Positions 30,672-40,118 are shown, numbered from the stretch's first letter. The stretch is DNA of 64,000 bases from Deltaproteobacteria bacterium (GCA_016713425.1 JADJPE010000005.1:3658001-3722000), one strand, 5' to 3'. The notes: generated by a model not told the origin, from the letters alone. A program made the numbers and translations.

Positions 30672-32146
30672 TGGGCAAGGTTACGGGTTTCATGGAATGG
30701 GGCCGGAAGTTGCCGCAGCGGCGGTCGCCCGGCGATCGGCTCCAAGACTTCAAAGAGATCTACTTCGAGGCCGATCAAGAGACTCTGCGTCAGCAGGGCG
30801 GGCGCTGCATGGATTGCGGCGTCCCTTTTTGCCACCAGGGATGCCCGCTTGGGAACCAGATCCCGGACTGGAACGATGCCGTCTTTCGAGGCGCCTGGCG
30901 CGATGCTTTCGTTCGCCTGAGCGAGACCAACAACTTCCCGGAGTTTACCGGCCGTCTTTGTCCAGCTCCGTGCGAAGGCGCCTGCGTCCTTGCGATCAAC
31001 TCGGACGCGGTCACGATCGAGGAGATAGAGAAGCAGATCATCGAACGGGCCTTCGAGGAGGGCTGGGTCAAGCCTCGTCCACCACGGACTCGAAGTGGCA
31101 TGAAGGTCGCGGTCGTCGGCAGTGGCCCGGCCGGGCTGGCTGCGGCTGCGCAGCTCAACCGAGCCGGCCATCATGTCACGGTCCTCGAGGCGGCGGATCG
31201 AATCGGCGGGTTGCTGCGTTACGGTATTCCGGACTTCAAGCTCGAGAAGTGGGTGCTCGACCGCCGAATTGCGGTCATGGCCGAGGAGGGCGTTGAGTTC
31301 GTGACCGGCGCAGCGGTCGGGAAGAAGGTCCCGTGGACGGACGTTATCGGTCGCCACGACGCAACACTGCTTGCGATGGGAGCGCGCCGCCCGCGTGACT
31401 TGGAGGTGCCAGGACGCGATCTCGACGGTGTGCATTTTGCGATGGACTACCTCACCCAACAGAATCGGGTCGTCGCGGGTGACAAACTCGAGGTCGACCG
31501 CATCGACGCGGCCGGCAAGAAGGTGATCGTGCTTGGAGGCGGCGACACTGGGTCCGATTGCGTGGGCACGGCCCTTCGTCAAGGCGCCGTCGATGTGCGT
31601 CAGATCGAGCTGCTGCCGCGACCACCCGACGGACGAGACGCGCGGAATCCGTGGCCTCAGTGGCCCCTGGTCTTCCGCACTTCGTCGAGTCACGAGGAAG
31701 GAGGGGCGCGCGAGTTCTCGCTGATGACTCAGCATCTCGAGGGCAAAGACGGCCGCCTCAAAGCGCTTCATGCGGTCCGTGTCGAAATGGCGACGAAGAT
31801 CGGCGGGGGATTCGACCTTGTCCAGAAGGCGGGATCCGAGGTTCGTTTCGAGGCGGATCTCCTGCTTCTTGCGATGGGGTTCGTCGGCCCGGACACCGAG
31901 ACGATCACGGAAGCGCTGGGCGTTGAGCTCGACGCACGAGGGAACATTCGCGCTGACGCTACGGGATTTGAGACGAATGTGCCGGGCGTTTTCTCGGCCG
32001 GCGATGCGCGACGGGGTCAAAGCCTCATCGTGTGGGCGATTTCGGAGGGGCGCGAAGCTGCGCGCGCGATCGATCAATACCTGAGAGAAACCCAGCCCAC
32101 ATCTTTGCCTACGCGTGGTCGAGATGAGCACTTCGGCGGGCGCTGA
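30671..32146 (+). CDS. gltD: glutamate synthase small (beta) subunit
   Basis: A 491-aa NAD(P)H-dependent flavoprotein feeding electrons to GltB. The N-terminal Cys clusters for 4Fe-4S centres are present (CMDCGVPFCHQGCPLGN and CPAPCEGAC). The FAD-binding site is VVGSGPAGLAAAAQLNRAG (about 147-165) and the NADPH site is VLGGGDTGSDCVGTALRQG (about 290-308); GVFSAGDARRGQSLIVWAI closes the FAD domain. The ATG is coupled to the gltB stop. The final 38 bp overlap the 3' end of the convergent lipoprotein gene. Confidence 0.97.
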   Translation: MGKVTGFMEWGRKLPQRRSPGDRLQDFKEIYFEADQETLRQQGGRCMDCGVPFCHQGCPLGNQIPDWNDAVFRGAWRDAFVRLSETNNFPEFTGRLCPAPCEGACVLAINSDAVTIEEIEKQIIERAFEEGWVKPRPPRTRSGMKVAVVGSGPAGLAAAAQLNRAGHHVTVLEAADRIGGLLRYGIPDFKLEKWVLDRRIAVMAEEGVEFVTGAAVGKKVPWTDVIGRHDATLLAMGARRPRDLEVPGRDLDGVHFAMDYLTQQNRVVAGDKLEVDRIDAAGKKVIVLGGGDTGSDCVGTALRQGAVDVRQIELLPRPPDGRDARNPWPQWPLVFRTSSSHEEGGAREFSLMTQHLEGKDGRLKALHAVRVEMATKIGGGFDLVQKAGSEVRFEADLLLLAMGFVGPDTETITEALGVELDARGNIRADATGFETNVPGVFSAGDARRGQSLIVWAISEGREAARAIDQYLRETQPTSLPTRGRDEHFGGR

Positions 32147-34946
32147 CGCGCCGTCGCTTCATTCTTGGCAAGACGACGGCGGCAACGATCCCAAGACCAA
32201 CGAAGAAAACCGAATCTCCGTTCGGGGCTGCGCGCGGCCGGACGCAGCGGCAGCCGCCCGAATCGGCGTCGTCGACCCGCGACCCAAGAACGACTTCGGC
32301 GGAAGCGCTCGGTGAAATCGGGTTCGCTGCGTTCGAAAGACGAGTCCTGTGGATGGCGCTCGTGTTGCCGCTGGCATCGACGGCGACGATCTCGAGCCGC
32401 TCGCGCGCGTCGAGGATGGCCCCGTGCGTCGACCGGGCGTTACCCACCGCGGGCTCTTGTTGAGGCGCGGGCGTGGTGGGGATTTCAAACCACCGATCTT
32501 CGCCTGGTCTTCGACCGAGAAGCGTGAGGGCGAACGACTGGGGTTGATTGTCGAAGACCTCGACCATGACTTCCTCGCGGTCGAGGCTGACGTGCGATGT
32601 GATCTCGGGCGAGGTGAGGTCGACGAAGACGTCGAAGGATACGGGCTGCGGATCGGCGAAGCGGCGACCATCGGCACGCATGTGGACCCTCCGAACCTCG
32701 ACTGTGTGGTGGCCGGGGACGCGGAGGATGGGAACGGCGGTCGTGAGATCGCCACCCGGCTGCGGCCGTCGGGGATGTCGCCAGACACCGTGGTCGACCC
32801 GAACCTGGTACGAGCGCGCGCCCTCGTCTCCTTTGGCGGTGAGGTGGAGGCGTCCGGTGGATCGACCGGGCGTGCCGGTGCCGAACGGCGCGGGAACGAC
32901 GAGCCCCGACTTGCCTCGTTCGATGGACACCGAGGGGATAGAGGAGGCCGAGGTGTTGGCGTTGGCTCGGAGTGTCGATATGGGTTCGGATTTGGATTCG
33001 GATTTGGATTTGGAACTCGACCTGAACGCCGACGCCGTCGACGTGGTGACGGTCAGGGTCATCGTGAGGTGATCGTCCTCGATGCCGTCACGGAAGATCT
33101 CGTTGATGCGTAAGCCGAATGTGTCACCAGGAAACACCGAAGACAGCGCATCGTCGAGATCGAGGTTGAGCTTGATGTCGTCGTTGAGCACTGCACCGAG
33201 GGCGAGGTCGACGATGACCGGAAGGATTTGTGCAAAGTCGGTTCCGCGGAGAAGCTCGTTGAAGTCCTCTTCGAAGTTGTCGATCCGAATTTCACCCACG
33301 GAGATCTCGAGGCGGTCGTCATCATGCAGCGCTTGGAGGCTGAGCCCGACGAAGATGTCGGTCGTGACCTCGAAGACGCGGACGTACCGATCGTGGATTC
33401 GTACGTGGAAAGCGATGCCGAGCTCTTCGAGAGAGAGCTTGACCATCCAGTCGAGTACGTCGTTGCCGTCGCTGTCCATCCCGATCACTTCATTCGAACC
33501 GAGCTCGATCCGTCCGGCATGCCTTGGCTTGAGCTCAACCATGATGGGGGCCTCGTTGCTCGCGAGCTCGGTGAGCTCGGAGGCAAGCAGGGATAGGACC
33601 GATGCGTTCAAGATGAAGCTGCCGTCGGTCAGCGTGAAGATATCGCGCGTCGTAAGATTCAAGCAGAGCTGCCCCGAACCCTCTACGGCCCACAGGACCT
33701 GATTCAGGAACGAGGCGCTCAGCGTGGCGCCAAGATGATAGGGGCGGCCGGCCTTGTCGGTCGGCGGGAGGGTGGGCAGTGGGCTTCGCGTCGGGACAAA
33801 GGCGTCCTGGATGGGGACGCAGGCGGAGGCTTCGCCGGTCGCACCGCCGGCGAGCGGAAGCTCCATCCCGAGGCCGGTGCCTCGGTCAACGACGGGGAAG
33901 TCACCGGGCTCGAGCCCCACGAAGAGTCCGACTGGATGTGTGGCGGGCGACGCGGAGAGGCCGGCGGTGTCGGCGAGCGATGCTTGGGTCTCGACCTTTG
34001 CCGGCGTGGCGTTCAGGCCGGCCAGCGCCTGGTCGATGACGCGCTCGACGGTGGAGGTGATGAAGTCCCGAATGAGCGGCGCGATGATGTCGATGAGCGT
34101 CGAGGCAAGCGTGAGGGTCGCGTCCGTGACGGCACCACAGAATGTCACACACTCTGCACAACGACCGCCGGGATCGGAACACGTGCTGCCGATCTCGAGC
34201 GCGCAGTCTTGGCACTCGGGTTCGCTGCAATAAACGCTCGAGTCGGCGACTTCGAGCGCGAGATCGTTGATGTCGATGCCATCGACGGCCATCCGGACAT
34301 CGAGGTTGCGGTCTGGGTCCGGGCCTGCGCCCGCCGTGATGAAAGCTTCGACGTCGATCAGGGCGGCGTGCGGAAGGGGGCCGGGACCGTCGGGGCCGAG
34401 TTCGCTGAAGACGGGGCATGCGCTGTCGGCGCCGAGTGCTTCTTCTTTGAGCGTGAAAGCGAGCCCGAGCCTCAGGTCGGTGAACTTGACGCGCACCGAC
34501 GAGGGTTCTTCGAACGTGAGCTCGAGCTTGTCGGCGAGCTCACTCATCCAAAGATACGCTTCCGCATTTCGGAGGTCGGCCTTGGCCACGCCGATGTCGA
34601 GCAGCTCGGCGTCCGGGATCTCGAGATGCAAGACGTCGTCATCGTCGATCGTGACTTCGCTGTTCGCTGAGCCATCGCTCTCGCCGGTGGCGCTCAGGGC
34701 GGCACGGATCGCCTTGGAGAGCTGGGGACGGATGAAGTCGAGGAAGTCCTGCGTGATACGCACGCGCCCCACGTCGCGCTGGATGGTCTCGGGCTCCGGA
34801 TATACATACCCCCCGGAGTCTCCGTCGGCTTGCTCGCCGCACGTCGCGCCCCCCGAGCATGAAAGGGCCATGAGCGGCGCGAGCACGCGAACGCCCGCGC
34901 GCAGGCGTCTACGACGTAGCGCGGGGCGACCTACCTCGAAATACAT
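32109..34946 (-). CDS. large surface lipoprotein with MYXO-CTERM-like tail
   Basis: A 945-aa secreted protein of unknown function. The N-terminus is Arg-rich followed by RVLAPLMALSC, a signal peptide with a possible lipid-modified Cys. The middle has repeated amphipathic helix/strand stretches (LTLASTLIDIIAPLIRDFI, LASELTELASN) and a Cys-rich insert (CSEPECQDCALE...CAECVTFCG), giving the general look of a TULIP-like lipid-binding protein; this is only a resemblance. A Ser/Lys/Glu repeat (DNA about 32960-33020) separates a C-terminal beta-sandwich-like region. The end (SGGCRCVRP, a hydrophobic helix VFFVGLGIVAAVV, then RMKRRR) has the Cys-helix-Arg layout of MYXO-CTERM sorting signals. Confidence 0.7.
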   Translation of the reverse strand: MYFEVGRPALRRRRLRAGVRVLAPLMALSCSGGATCGEQADGDSGGYVYPEPETIQRDVGRVRITQDFLDFIRPQLSKAIRAALSATGESDGSANSEVTIDDDDVLHLEIPDAELLDIGVAKADLRNAEAYLWMSELADKLELTFEEPSSVRVKFTDLRLGLAFTLKEEALGADSACPVFSELGPDGPGPLPHAALIDVEAFITAGAGPDPDRNLDVRMAVDGIDINDLALEVADSSVYCSEPECQDCALEIGSTCSDPGGRCAECVTFCGAVTDATLTLASTLIDIIAPLIRDFITSTVERVIDQALAGLNATPAKVETQASLADTAGLSASPATHPVGLFVGLEPGDFPVVDRGTGLGMELPLAGGATGEASACVPIQDAFVPTRSPLPTLPPTDKAGRPYHLGATLSASFLNQVLWAVEGSGQLCLNLTTRDIFTLTDGSFILNASVLSLLASELTELASNEAPIMVELKPRHAGRIELGSNEVIGMDSDGNDVLDWMVKLSLEELGIAFHVRIHDRYVRVFEVTTDIFVGLSLQALHDDDRLEISVGEIRIDNFEEDFNELLRGTDFAQILPVIVDLALGAVLNDDIKLNLDLDDALSSVFPGDTFGLRINEIFRDGIEDDHLTMTLTVTTSTASAFRSSSKSKSESKSEPISTLRANANTSASSIPSVSIERGKSGLVVPAPFGTGTPGRSTGRLHLTAKGDEGARSYQVRVDHGVWRHPRRPQPGGDLTTAVPILRVPGHHTVEVRRVHMRADGRRFADPQPVSFDVFVDLTSPEITSHVSLDREEVMVEVFDNQPQSFALTLLGRRPGEDRWFEIPTTPAPQQEPAVGNARSTHGAILDARERLEIVAVDASGNTSAIHRTRLSNAANPISPSASAEVVLGSRVDDADSGGCRCVRPRAAPNGDSVFFVGLGIVAAVVLPRMKRRRVSARRSAHLDHA
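32960..33020. repeat. 6/12-bp Ser-Lys-Ser-Glu repeat
   Basis: GGATTC and GGATTT hexamers repeat in frame and encode a SKSESKSE stretch of the large lipoprotein on the minus strand. Confidence 0.75.
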
Positions 34947-35087
34947 TGTGGGATGCTAAGTCGAACGGGTGGCGGGGTCAAAGTCCTCCGGCTCCGGGGC
35001 GCGATCGTCGGTCCGATGTCGGTGAGAGCGAAACCTACCCGATTCGTCTTGCGATGCCGTGACCCCGATGCTTGGATTTTTCATCGA

Positions 35088-35867
35088 ATGCAACGGGATG
35101 ATGACCATGACCCAGACGACGAGACGGAGTCCGATGCGGCGCTCGACCCGGAGCGCTGGTACGGGGAGCCGAACGTTTGCGGGAGCTGCATTGCGTGGCG
35201 CCAAGATCTGAGGCGCGACGATGACACTGTGGCCACTGGATTGTGTCGTCTTCGGCCGGAGATGGGGCGAGTTCCCGCTTCGCTCAAGAAGTGCGACCAG
35301 TACAAGCCACGGGGCCAGTTCGTATACAAACCGGCCCCCGCCGGGCGGTCGGCGCGACGTTCAGGCCCCGTGACGGCGCGGCGTCCACGTGTCGTCGAGG
35401 GCGGTGACGCACAGGCTTCGCCGTCGGGGCTCAGCGAGCGCATCGTCCTGCGCGATGTGGCCCCGCCGCATGCGCCGCTGGATGTGCCCCCGCGTGCGCC
35501 GCGCGATGTCCCCCGGCATGTGGATTTGGGCGGCGACGAAAGCCCGGCGGTCGTCCGTCGTGCCCTCGAAGAGCTGATTCGGCAGGAACTCGGCCGAAGT
35601 CGGCGCGAGCTGACGCCAAAGTACAAGGGCGGCGTCGTGCGGGCGACGGCGGAAGATGGCTCAACGACCGAGCACGATGCAACGAAGGTATTTTCGATGT
35701 TGGACCGCCTTCGCAGCGCGCTCGATCAGCTCGAAGCTGCCCTTCGAGCGAAGATGCCAGACGATGAACGAGAGGAGTGTGTGCTGTTGGTTCGCCGAAT
35801 GCACGGGAGCTTCACGACCTTCAACGTGATGTTCTCACATTCCGAGGATCACTTCCGGAGTAAGTGA
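35088..35867 (+). CDS. hypothetical protein with four-Cys N-terminal motif
   Basis: A 259-aa protein from ATG 35088; the frame opens at 34953 but the first 45 residues do not look coding and lie against the divergent lipoprotein start. An acidic N-terminus is followed by NVCGSCIAW...GLCRLRP...KKCDQYKP, a C-x2-C-xn-C-xn-C pattern that could hold zinc or an iron-sulfur cluster. A Pro/Arg-rich disordered middle (about 80-165) leads to a helical C-terminal domain (RRALEELIRQELGRS, MLDRLRSALDQLEAALRAK). I do not recognise the family. It is convergent with the glycosyltransferase gene. Confidence 0.6.
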   Translation: MQRDDDHDPDDETESDAALDPERWYGEPNVCGSCIAWRQDLRRDDDTVATGLCRLRPEMGRVPASLKKCDQYKPRGQFVYKPAPAGRSARRSGPVTARRPRVVEGGDAQASPSGLSERIVLRDVAPPHAPLDVPPRAPRDVPRHVDLGGDESPAVVRRALEELIRQELGRSRRELTPKYKGGVVRATAEDGSTTEHDATKVFSMLDRLRSALDQLEAALRAKMPDDEREECVLLVRRMHGSFTTFNVMFSHSEDHFRSK

Positions 35868-35881
35868 GAATTCGTAATTCG

Positions 35882-37870
35882 TCATTTCGTGGAGGCACGG
35901 CACAGGTGGACGAGTGCATCCGCGAAGAGCTCGGTGGAGGGCTTCGGCGCGCTCCATGCGACGTGGTGATCCAAGAAGCTCTTCGCTCGGCCGCGTCGAT
36001 CGGTTCGATCCGCGAGCTCAGCCTCGAGCGCGCTCACGAGGCTGTCGACGTCGTGGGTTACCGGATAGGCGCCCATCGATTGGCCAAACTTGATGACCTT
36101 CTCTCCGTGCGGGTTGTGATAGATCGCCGGCTTTCCCATCGCCAGGGCTTCGATGATCCCAGAGCCAAAACGGCTGACGAAGATCGAGCCGCGTCGAATG
36201 GCTTCGTACATGGACCACGGTGTGACCTCGTAGCCCGAGAAGTCGCCCCGATCGGCCGGATGTCGCGATACGACCATCCGGACACCGAGCTTTTTGCACG
36301 CCGTGGCCACAGAACGCAGCCACATGGGTTGCATGTCGGCAAGGACGTAGTACGAGAAGTTTGAGTTTGCGATGACGAGAGGTTCGGTCGGGAATGAGCA
36401 CGCTTCGGTGCGGAGCTCGTCGAGCCTTGGAACACCGACAACGTGGGTCTGTGTTCGCTCGGAGAAGAACTGCTGATCGAACGCGCCTGAGAGCAATACG
36501 TGGCGTGCGCGTTGATACGGAGCACGGCGCTGATGGATGTCTGCGTCGGTAAAGTCTTGTACGCCTTCGATCAGGGCGACAGTGGTCTGACCTTTTGCGT
36601 TGGCGTCTTCGACCAAGGCTCGAATCTGAGGTTCCCAGTCGTTCATCACGACGAATAGCCGCGGGCTAAACTGGCCGAAGCAGTAGTTGTTGTACGACAC
36701 CCAAGGCACGTGCGCGGCGCGAATCCGAGCGCGCGCGCCTTCGTCGAGATGGTTCCCGGTCGAATCGATGAACGCGAACGCGATCCCTTCGGCCTCGAGC
36801 CGTGGCACCGACCTCAGCATGGTCCACGCGTGGTAGTCCTTGTGCGGTGCGAAGACGATTTGAACCTCGCGCTGGGTTCGAAGGTCTCGAATCGCTCCGT
36901 GCACCTGGCGTGTCTGCTCACTCGCCGCCGACGGGCTCGCATTGAACGGGCTCGGCGTGGACGGGCTTGCGGTGGATGGGCTTGCGGTGGATGGGCTTGC
37001 GGTGGATGGGCTTGCGGTGGATGGGCTTGCGGTGGATGGGCTTGCGGTGGATGGGATCGGCGTCTTCGGACTTGATGTCGCTCGTCGGGCCGCTTCTTTT
37101 CCGGCCGAATGACAAGGAGTCTCGCGCGGGCGCTCGGCGGCGTGCGGCGCGTCGGGCGAATTGGCGGGAAGCAGGACGTAGCCTTCCCGGCTGAGCCGCA
37201 CCCAGAAGTCGGCCTCGGCTTCGTGGCTCATGCTTTCATCGAAGCCCCCAAGTTGGAGAAATACGTCGCGCCGCAGGAGCGCGGACTCGGTTCCGGGTCG
37301 CGCTCGGGCGCTCTCCATGAGGACGCCGGCGATGCGCTCTTCGTCTTGTACGCGCTCAGCGCGTGCGACGGCGCGGCCCAGCGCGCTTGGGGAAGCGCCG
37401 AGCAGCTTGCTCGAAGGTTCAAGGAAGAGCACCGTGCGTGCGGTCGTAGTGCGAGCACCCGTGTTCTTGGCGGTGGCTCGGGTGCCGCTGAAGGCTTGTT
37501 GGCGGATGATTCGAAAGCGCGGATCACGCGCGGCGAACCGCTCGGCGATCGTGAGGCTCGAATCTTCGCTCCGGTCATCGACGATGATGCATGCAAAGTC
37601 GCCAAAGTCCTGACGAAGGATGGTCTCGAGACATTGGGCCAGGTCGCTTTCGTCATTTCGCACCGCAACGATGATGCTGACCGGGATGCCCGGCATCCAG
37701 GGAGACGGCGCTGGCGCCCACAGGCAGATGCCGCGTTCTATGGGACCCGGAGGGCGCCGATGACCGGCGCGGGGATCGAGCGCCCTGTACGCTCGCCGAA
37801 GTTGCTGCCACGCTCTCTGCGCCCCCGGGATACGACGGCCCCGCCTCTTGAGGTGCCTCAGCATCGACAT
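35882..37870 (-). CDS. two-domain glycosyltransferase (GT2-like + GT-B-like)
   Basis: A 662-aa protein from ATG 37870 (37864 also possible). Residues about 60-260 are a family 2 glycosyltransferase-like domain: PVSIIVAVRNDESDLAQCLE, IIVDDRSED and a GGFDESM acceptor-side motif. The second Asp motif (usually DxD) reads FLEPSS, so activity is uncertain. A (Pro-Ser-Thr-Ala-Ser) repeat linker (about 280-315) joins a C-terminal domain (330-660) with FAPHKDYHAW and a GT-B-like donor site SRFGSGIIEALAMGKPAIYH, recalling CDP-glycerol or capsule-type transferases. It probably acts at the cytoplasmic side in polysaccharide synthesis. Other polysaccharide genes are not adjacent. Confidence 0.75.
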   Translation of the reverse strand: MSMLRHLKRRGRRIPGAQRAWQQLRRAYRALDPRAGHRRPPGPIERGICLWAPAPSPWMPGIPVSIIVAVRNDESDLAQCLETILRQDFGDFACIIVDDRSEDSSLTIAERFAARDPRFRIIRQQAFSGTRATAKNTGARTTTARTVLFLEPSSKLLGASPSALGRAVARAERVQDEERIAGVLMESARARPGTESALLRRDVFLQLGGFDESMSHEAEADFWVRLSREGYVLLPANSPDAPHAAERPRETPCHSAGKEAARRATSSPKTPIPSTASPSTASPSTASPSTASPSTASPSTASPSTPSPFNASPSAASEQTRQVHGAIRDLRTQREVQIVFAPHKDYHAWTMLRSVPRLEAEGIAFAFIDSTGNHLDEGARARIRAAHVPWVSYNNYCFGQFSPRLFVVMNDWEPQIRALVEDANAKGQTTVALIEGVQDFTDADIHQRRAPYQRARHVLLSGAFDQQFFSERTQTHVVGVPRLDELRTEACSFPTEPLVIANSNFSYYVLADMQPMWLRSVATACKKLGVRMVVSRHPADRGDFSGYEVTPWSMYEAIRRGSIFVSRFGSGIIEALAMGKPAIYHNPHGEKVIKFGQSMGAYPVTHDVDSLVSALEAELADRTDRRGRAKSFLDHHVAWSAPKPSTELFADALVHLCRASTK
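36956..37060. repeat. 15-bp repeat in glycosyltransferase linker
   Basis: Seven units of GGTGGATGGGCTTGC (the first and last degenerate) encode the Pro-Ser-Thr-Ala-Ser linker between the two glycosyltransferase domains. The inner five copies are identical. Confidence 0.95.
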
Positions 37871-37914
37871 GCCCAGTTCGGATCCAACGACCCCAGCATC
37901 GAGGCAAGCCCCGC

Positions 37915-37982
37915 GAAGCCTGAAGCCCGAAGCCCGAAGCCCGAAGCCTGAAGCCCGAAGCCCAAAGCCCAAACCCCAGAGC
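37915..37982. repeat. 7-bp GAAGCCC repeat upstream of glycosyltransferase
   Basis: About nine heptamers (GAAGCCC, GAAGCCT, AAAGCCC) lie in the 196-bp gap between the glycosyltransferase start and the small acidic ORF. Because seven is not a multiple of three, this one is expected to be non-coding; it may sit in the leader of the glycosyltransferase mRNA. Confidence 0.9.
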
Positions 37983-38066
37983 CCGTCGCCCGAACGAATG
38001 GCCTTGCTGCTTGCCGTCTGTTGCTCGGCGCCTCCGTCGCGTGGCTCTATGGAGCGCACCGCTTTG

Positions 38067-38390
38067 TCATGGCGTTTCTTGGCCGGTGAGACCCTGAGGC
38101 TCGGGCACCGGCGGTTCTCCCAAGATATCGTCGATCGTGATCCCGTGGTTCCGTCGCGTGTCGTCCGTTCCGTGGTCTACGCGCCGCGTGAGCAGGAGCC
38201 CTTCGCCGGCGTCCGCGGCGAGAGCATCCGTGATCTCTTCCCCGAAGGCCTTGTCCAATTTCACGGGCTGGATGCTTGGGCTGCTGCTCGGACCTGCGGT
38301 CGTTGCAGGCCCACTGGGCACCTGGATATCGGTGTGAACTTCGCGACCGTCGGGGTCGCCGTCCTGGGCTCGGGCTTCGTCGTCGCTCAC
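38067..38390 (-). CDS. small acidic hypothetical protein
   Basis: A 107-aa frame from GTG 38390 to a TGA at 38067, with strong preference for G or C at third positions, unlike the rest of this gap. The product is acidic and mostly polar (VSDDEARAQDGDPDGREVH at the start), with one ordered-looking segment KLDKAFGEEITDALAADAGEG and LLLTRRVDHGTDD. GGAA lies about ten bases before the GTG. No family is recognised and no signal peptide is seen. It is divergent from the LarA-like gene (138 bp) and lies upstream of the glycosyltransferase on the same strand. Confidence 0.45.
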   Translation of the reverse strand: MSDDEARAQDGDPDGREVHTDIQVPSGPATTAGPSSSPSIQPVKLDKAFGEEITDALAADAGEGLLLTRRVDHGTDDTRRNHGITIDDILGEPPVPEPQGLTGQETP

Positions 38391-38528
38391 GATGTCTAGG
38401 TTCCGACAGTCGGTATCTCTCTGTAAACCCTCCGAAGGACTTTCCTCCCCCCTTCGATAGGCCCGATGCCGACATAGGGACCAAGAACGGTTGACTCTGT
38501 CCACCCGTCGGAATTTGAACGGTCGGCC

Positions 38529-40118
38529 GTGATCCCGCGTGAGAAGGACAACATCGTCTACATCGATTCGGACAGCGCTCCGCGCATCCTCCAGGCTGGT
38601 GAGGATTTCCTCTATGAGCATCTGCCCATCGGAACACGGGTGATCTACCCCAACCCACCCATCAAGGGACTCGCCCACCCCGATGCCGCCATCCGCTATG
38701 CGCTGAACCACCCCGAAGGCATGGATCCGCTCTTCGCGCTCCTACGCCCGTCCATGAAGGTCACGATCGTCATGGATGACATTTCCCTGCCGCTGCCCGC
38801 GATGCGCCTGCCCGATGTTCGCGAGCGCGTGCTCCGGATCGTCCTCCAGATGCTCGATGATCATGGCGTCGACGACATCAACTTACTCGTCGCCAACGCC
38901 CTTCACCGCAGGATGACGCCGGGCGAAATGCGGCGGATGGTGGGCTCGGCGATTTTCGAGCGCTTCTATCCGAGGCGATTCATCAACCACGATGCCGAGG
39001 ATCCGGAGGCGATCGTGACGGTGGGGGAGACCGAGATCGGCGAGGTCGTGAAGACCCATCGGCTTTGTGCCGAAGCCGACCTAACGATCTACGTGAACAT
39101 CAACCTCGTTCCGATGGATGGTGGGCACAAGTCGATGGGTATCGGCACCACCGACTACCAAGGCCTGAAGGCTCATCACAACCCGAAGACGATGCTCCAA
39201 TGCGATTCGTACATGGATCCGAAGCGCTCGGAGCTCGCCAACAGCGGAAATCGCATCGGTCGCGTGATCGACGCGAACCTCAAGGTCTTTCACATAGAAA
39301 CGGCGCTCAACAACCGGATGTACGACCGCAAACTCGAGTTCCTCGCCAAGAACGAGGATGACTTCAACGAGTTTGACCGGCTTGCGTTTCAGTCTTTGAA
39401 GTGGACGACGTCGAAGCTCCCGCGGGCCGCGAAGCGTGAGATTTTTCATCGCGTCGCATCCCCATACGAGTTGATCGCGGTTCACGCGGGGGCGACGGAG
39501 CCCGTGCACGAGAAGATCTTGGCCAAGAACTTCGAGCAGTACGCGGTCCCGGTCAAGGGGCAGGCCGATGTCGTGATTTGCGGAATGCCGTACATCAGTC
39601 CGTACAACGTCAACTCGATCTTGAACCCGGTGCTCGTACAAGTCATGGCGCTTGGCTATCTCTACAATATGTATCGCGGAGCTCCGTTGCTTCGAGATGG
39701 CGGCGTGCTGATCATCAGTCATCCACTGCCCGACGAGTTCGACCAGCAGCACCACCCAAGCTACATCGAGTTCTTTCATCGATGCCTCCCCGAGACGCGC
39801 GACTCAATGGAGCTTCATCGCCGATTCGAGAAGGAGTTTGCGACGAACCCCACGTACATCGAGATGTATCGGCGCGGGAACGCTTATCACGGCGCGCATC
39901 CCTTCTATATGTGGTACTGGGGCGACCGAGGTCGTTCTCGCGTGGGTCGGGTGATCTGCGTTGGTGCTGAGAATGCCCACGTCCCGCGGATTCTCGGCTG
40001 GGAGACGGCCGACACGTTGCACGACGCGATCGAGCGCGCGAAGGATCTGACGAAAGCCAACCCCGACATCACGATGTTTCACATACCGCCCATCATGATG
40101 GCAGACGTGACGCCCTGA
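38529..40118 (+). CDS. LarA-like (DUF2088) protein
   Basis: A 529-aa protein from a GTG start. The N-terminal half resembles the lactate racemase (LarA) family: VTIVMDDISLPLP corresponds to the conserved Asp strand, ANALHRRMTPGEMRRMVG to the H-R-x-T-x-E helix, and MDGGHKSMGIG to the segment whose Lys carries the nickel-pincer nucleotide in LarA. The Arg normally following the Asp is replaced by Leu, and the protein is about 100 residues longer than LarA, with extra C-terminal sequence rich in Tyr/His (AYHGAHPFYMWYWGDRGR). No larBCE cofactor genes are in the window. The likely role is epimerase or racemase on a hydroxy-acid; the substrate is unknown. A HAD-IB gene follows after 43 bp. Confidence 0.65.
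   Translation: MIPREKDNIVYIDSDSAPRILQAGEDFLYEHLPIGTRVIYPNPPIKGLAHPDAAIRYALNHPEGMDPLFALLRPSMKVTIVMDDISLPLPAMRLPDVRERVLRIVLQMLDDHGVDDINLLVANALHRRMTPGEMRRMVGSAIFERFYPRRFINHDAEDPEAIVTVGETEIGEVVKTHRLCAEADLTIYVNINLVPMDGGHKSMGIGTTDYQGLKAHHNPKTMLQCDSYMDPKRSELANSGNRIGRVIDANLKVFHIETALNNRMYDRKLEFLAKNEDDFNEFDRLAFQSLKWTTSKLPRAAKREIFHRVASPYELIAVHAGATEPVHEKILAKNFEQYAVPVKGQADVVICGMPYISPYNVNSILNPVLVQVMALGYLYNMYRGAPLLRDGGVLIISHPLPDEFDQQHHPSYIEFFHRCLPETRDSMELHRRFEKEFATNPTYIEMYRRGNAYHGAHPFYMWYWGDRGRSRVGRVICVGAENAHVPRILGWETADTLHDAIERAKDLTKANPDITMFHIPPIMMADVTP

Noticed and set aside
33735..34670. 311-aa plus-strand frame
   Set aside because: Antisense shadow of the large lipoprotein; no motif, and the lipoprotein has signal peptide and sorting tail.
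36956..37060. Regular repeats as a CRISPR array
   Set aside because: Units are contiguous 15-mers without spacers and are in frame in a coding gene. The same applies to the arrays at 20310 and 22901.
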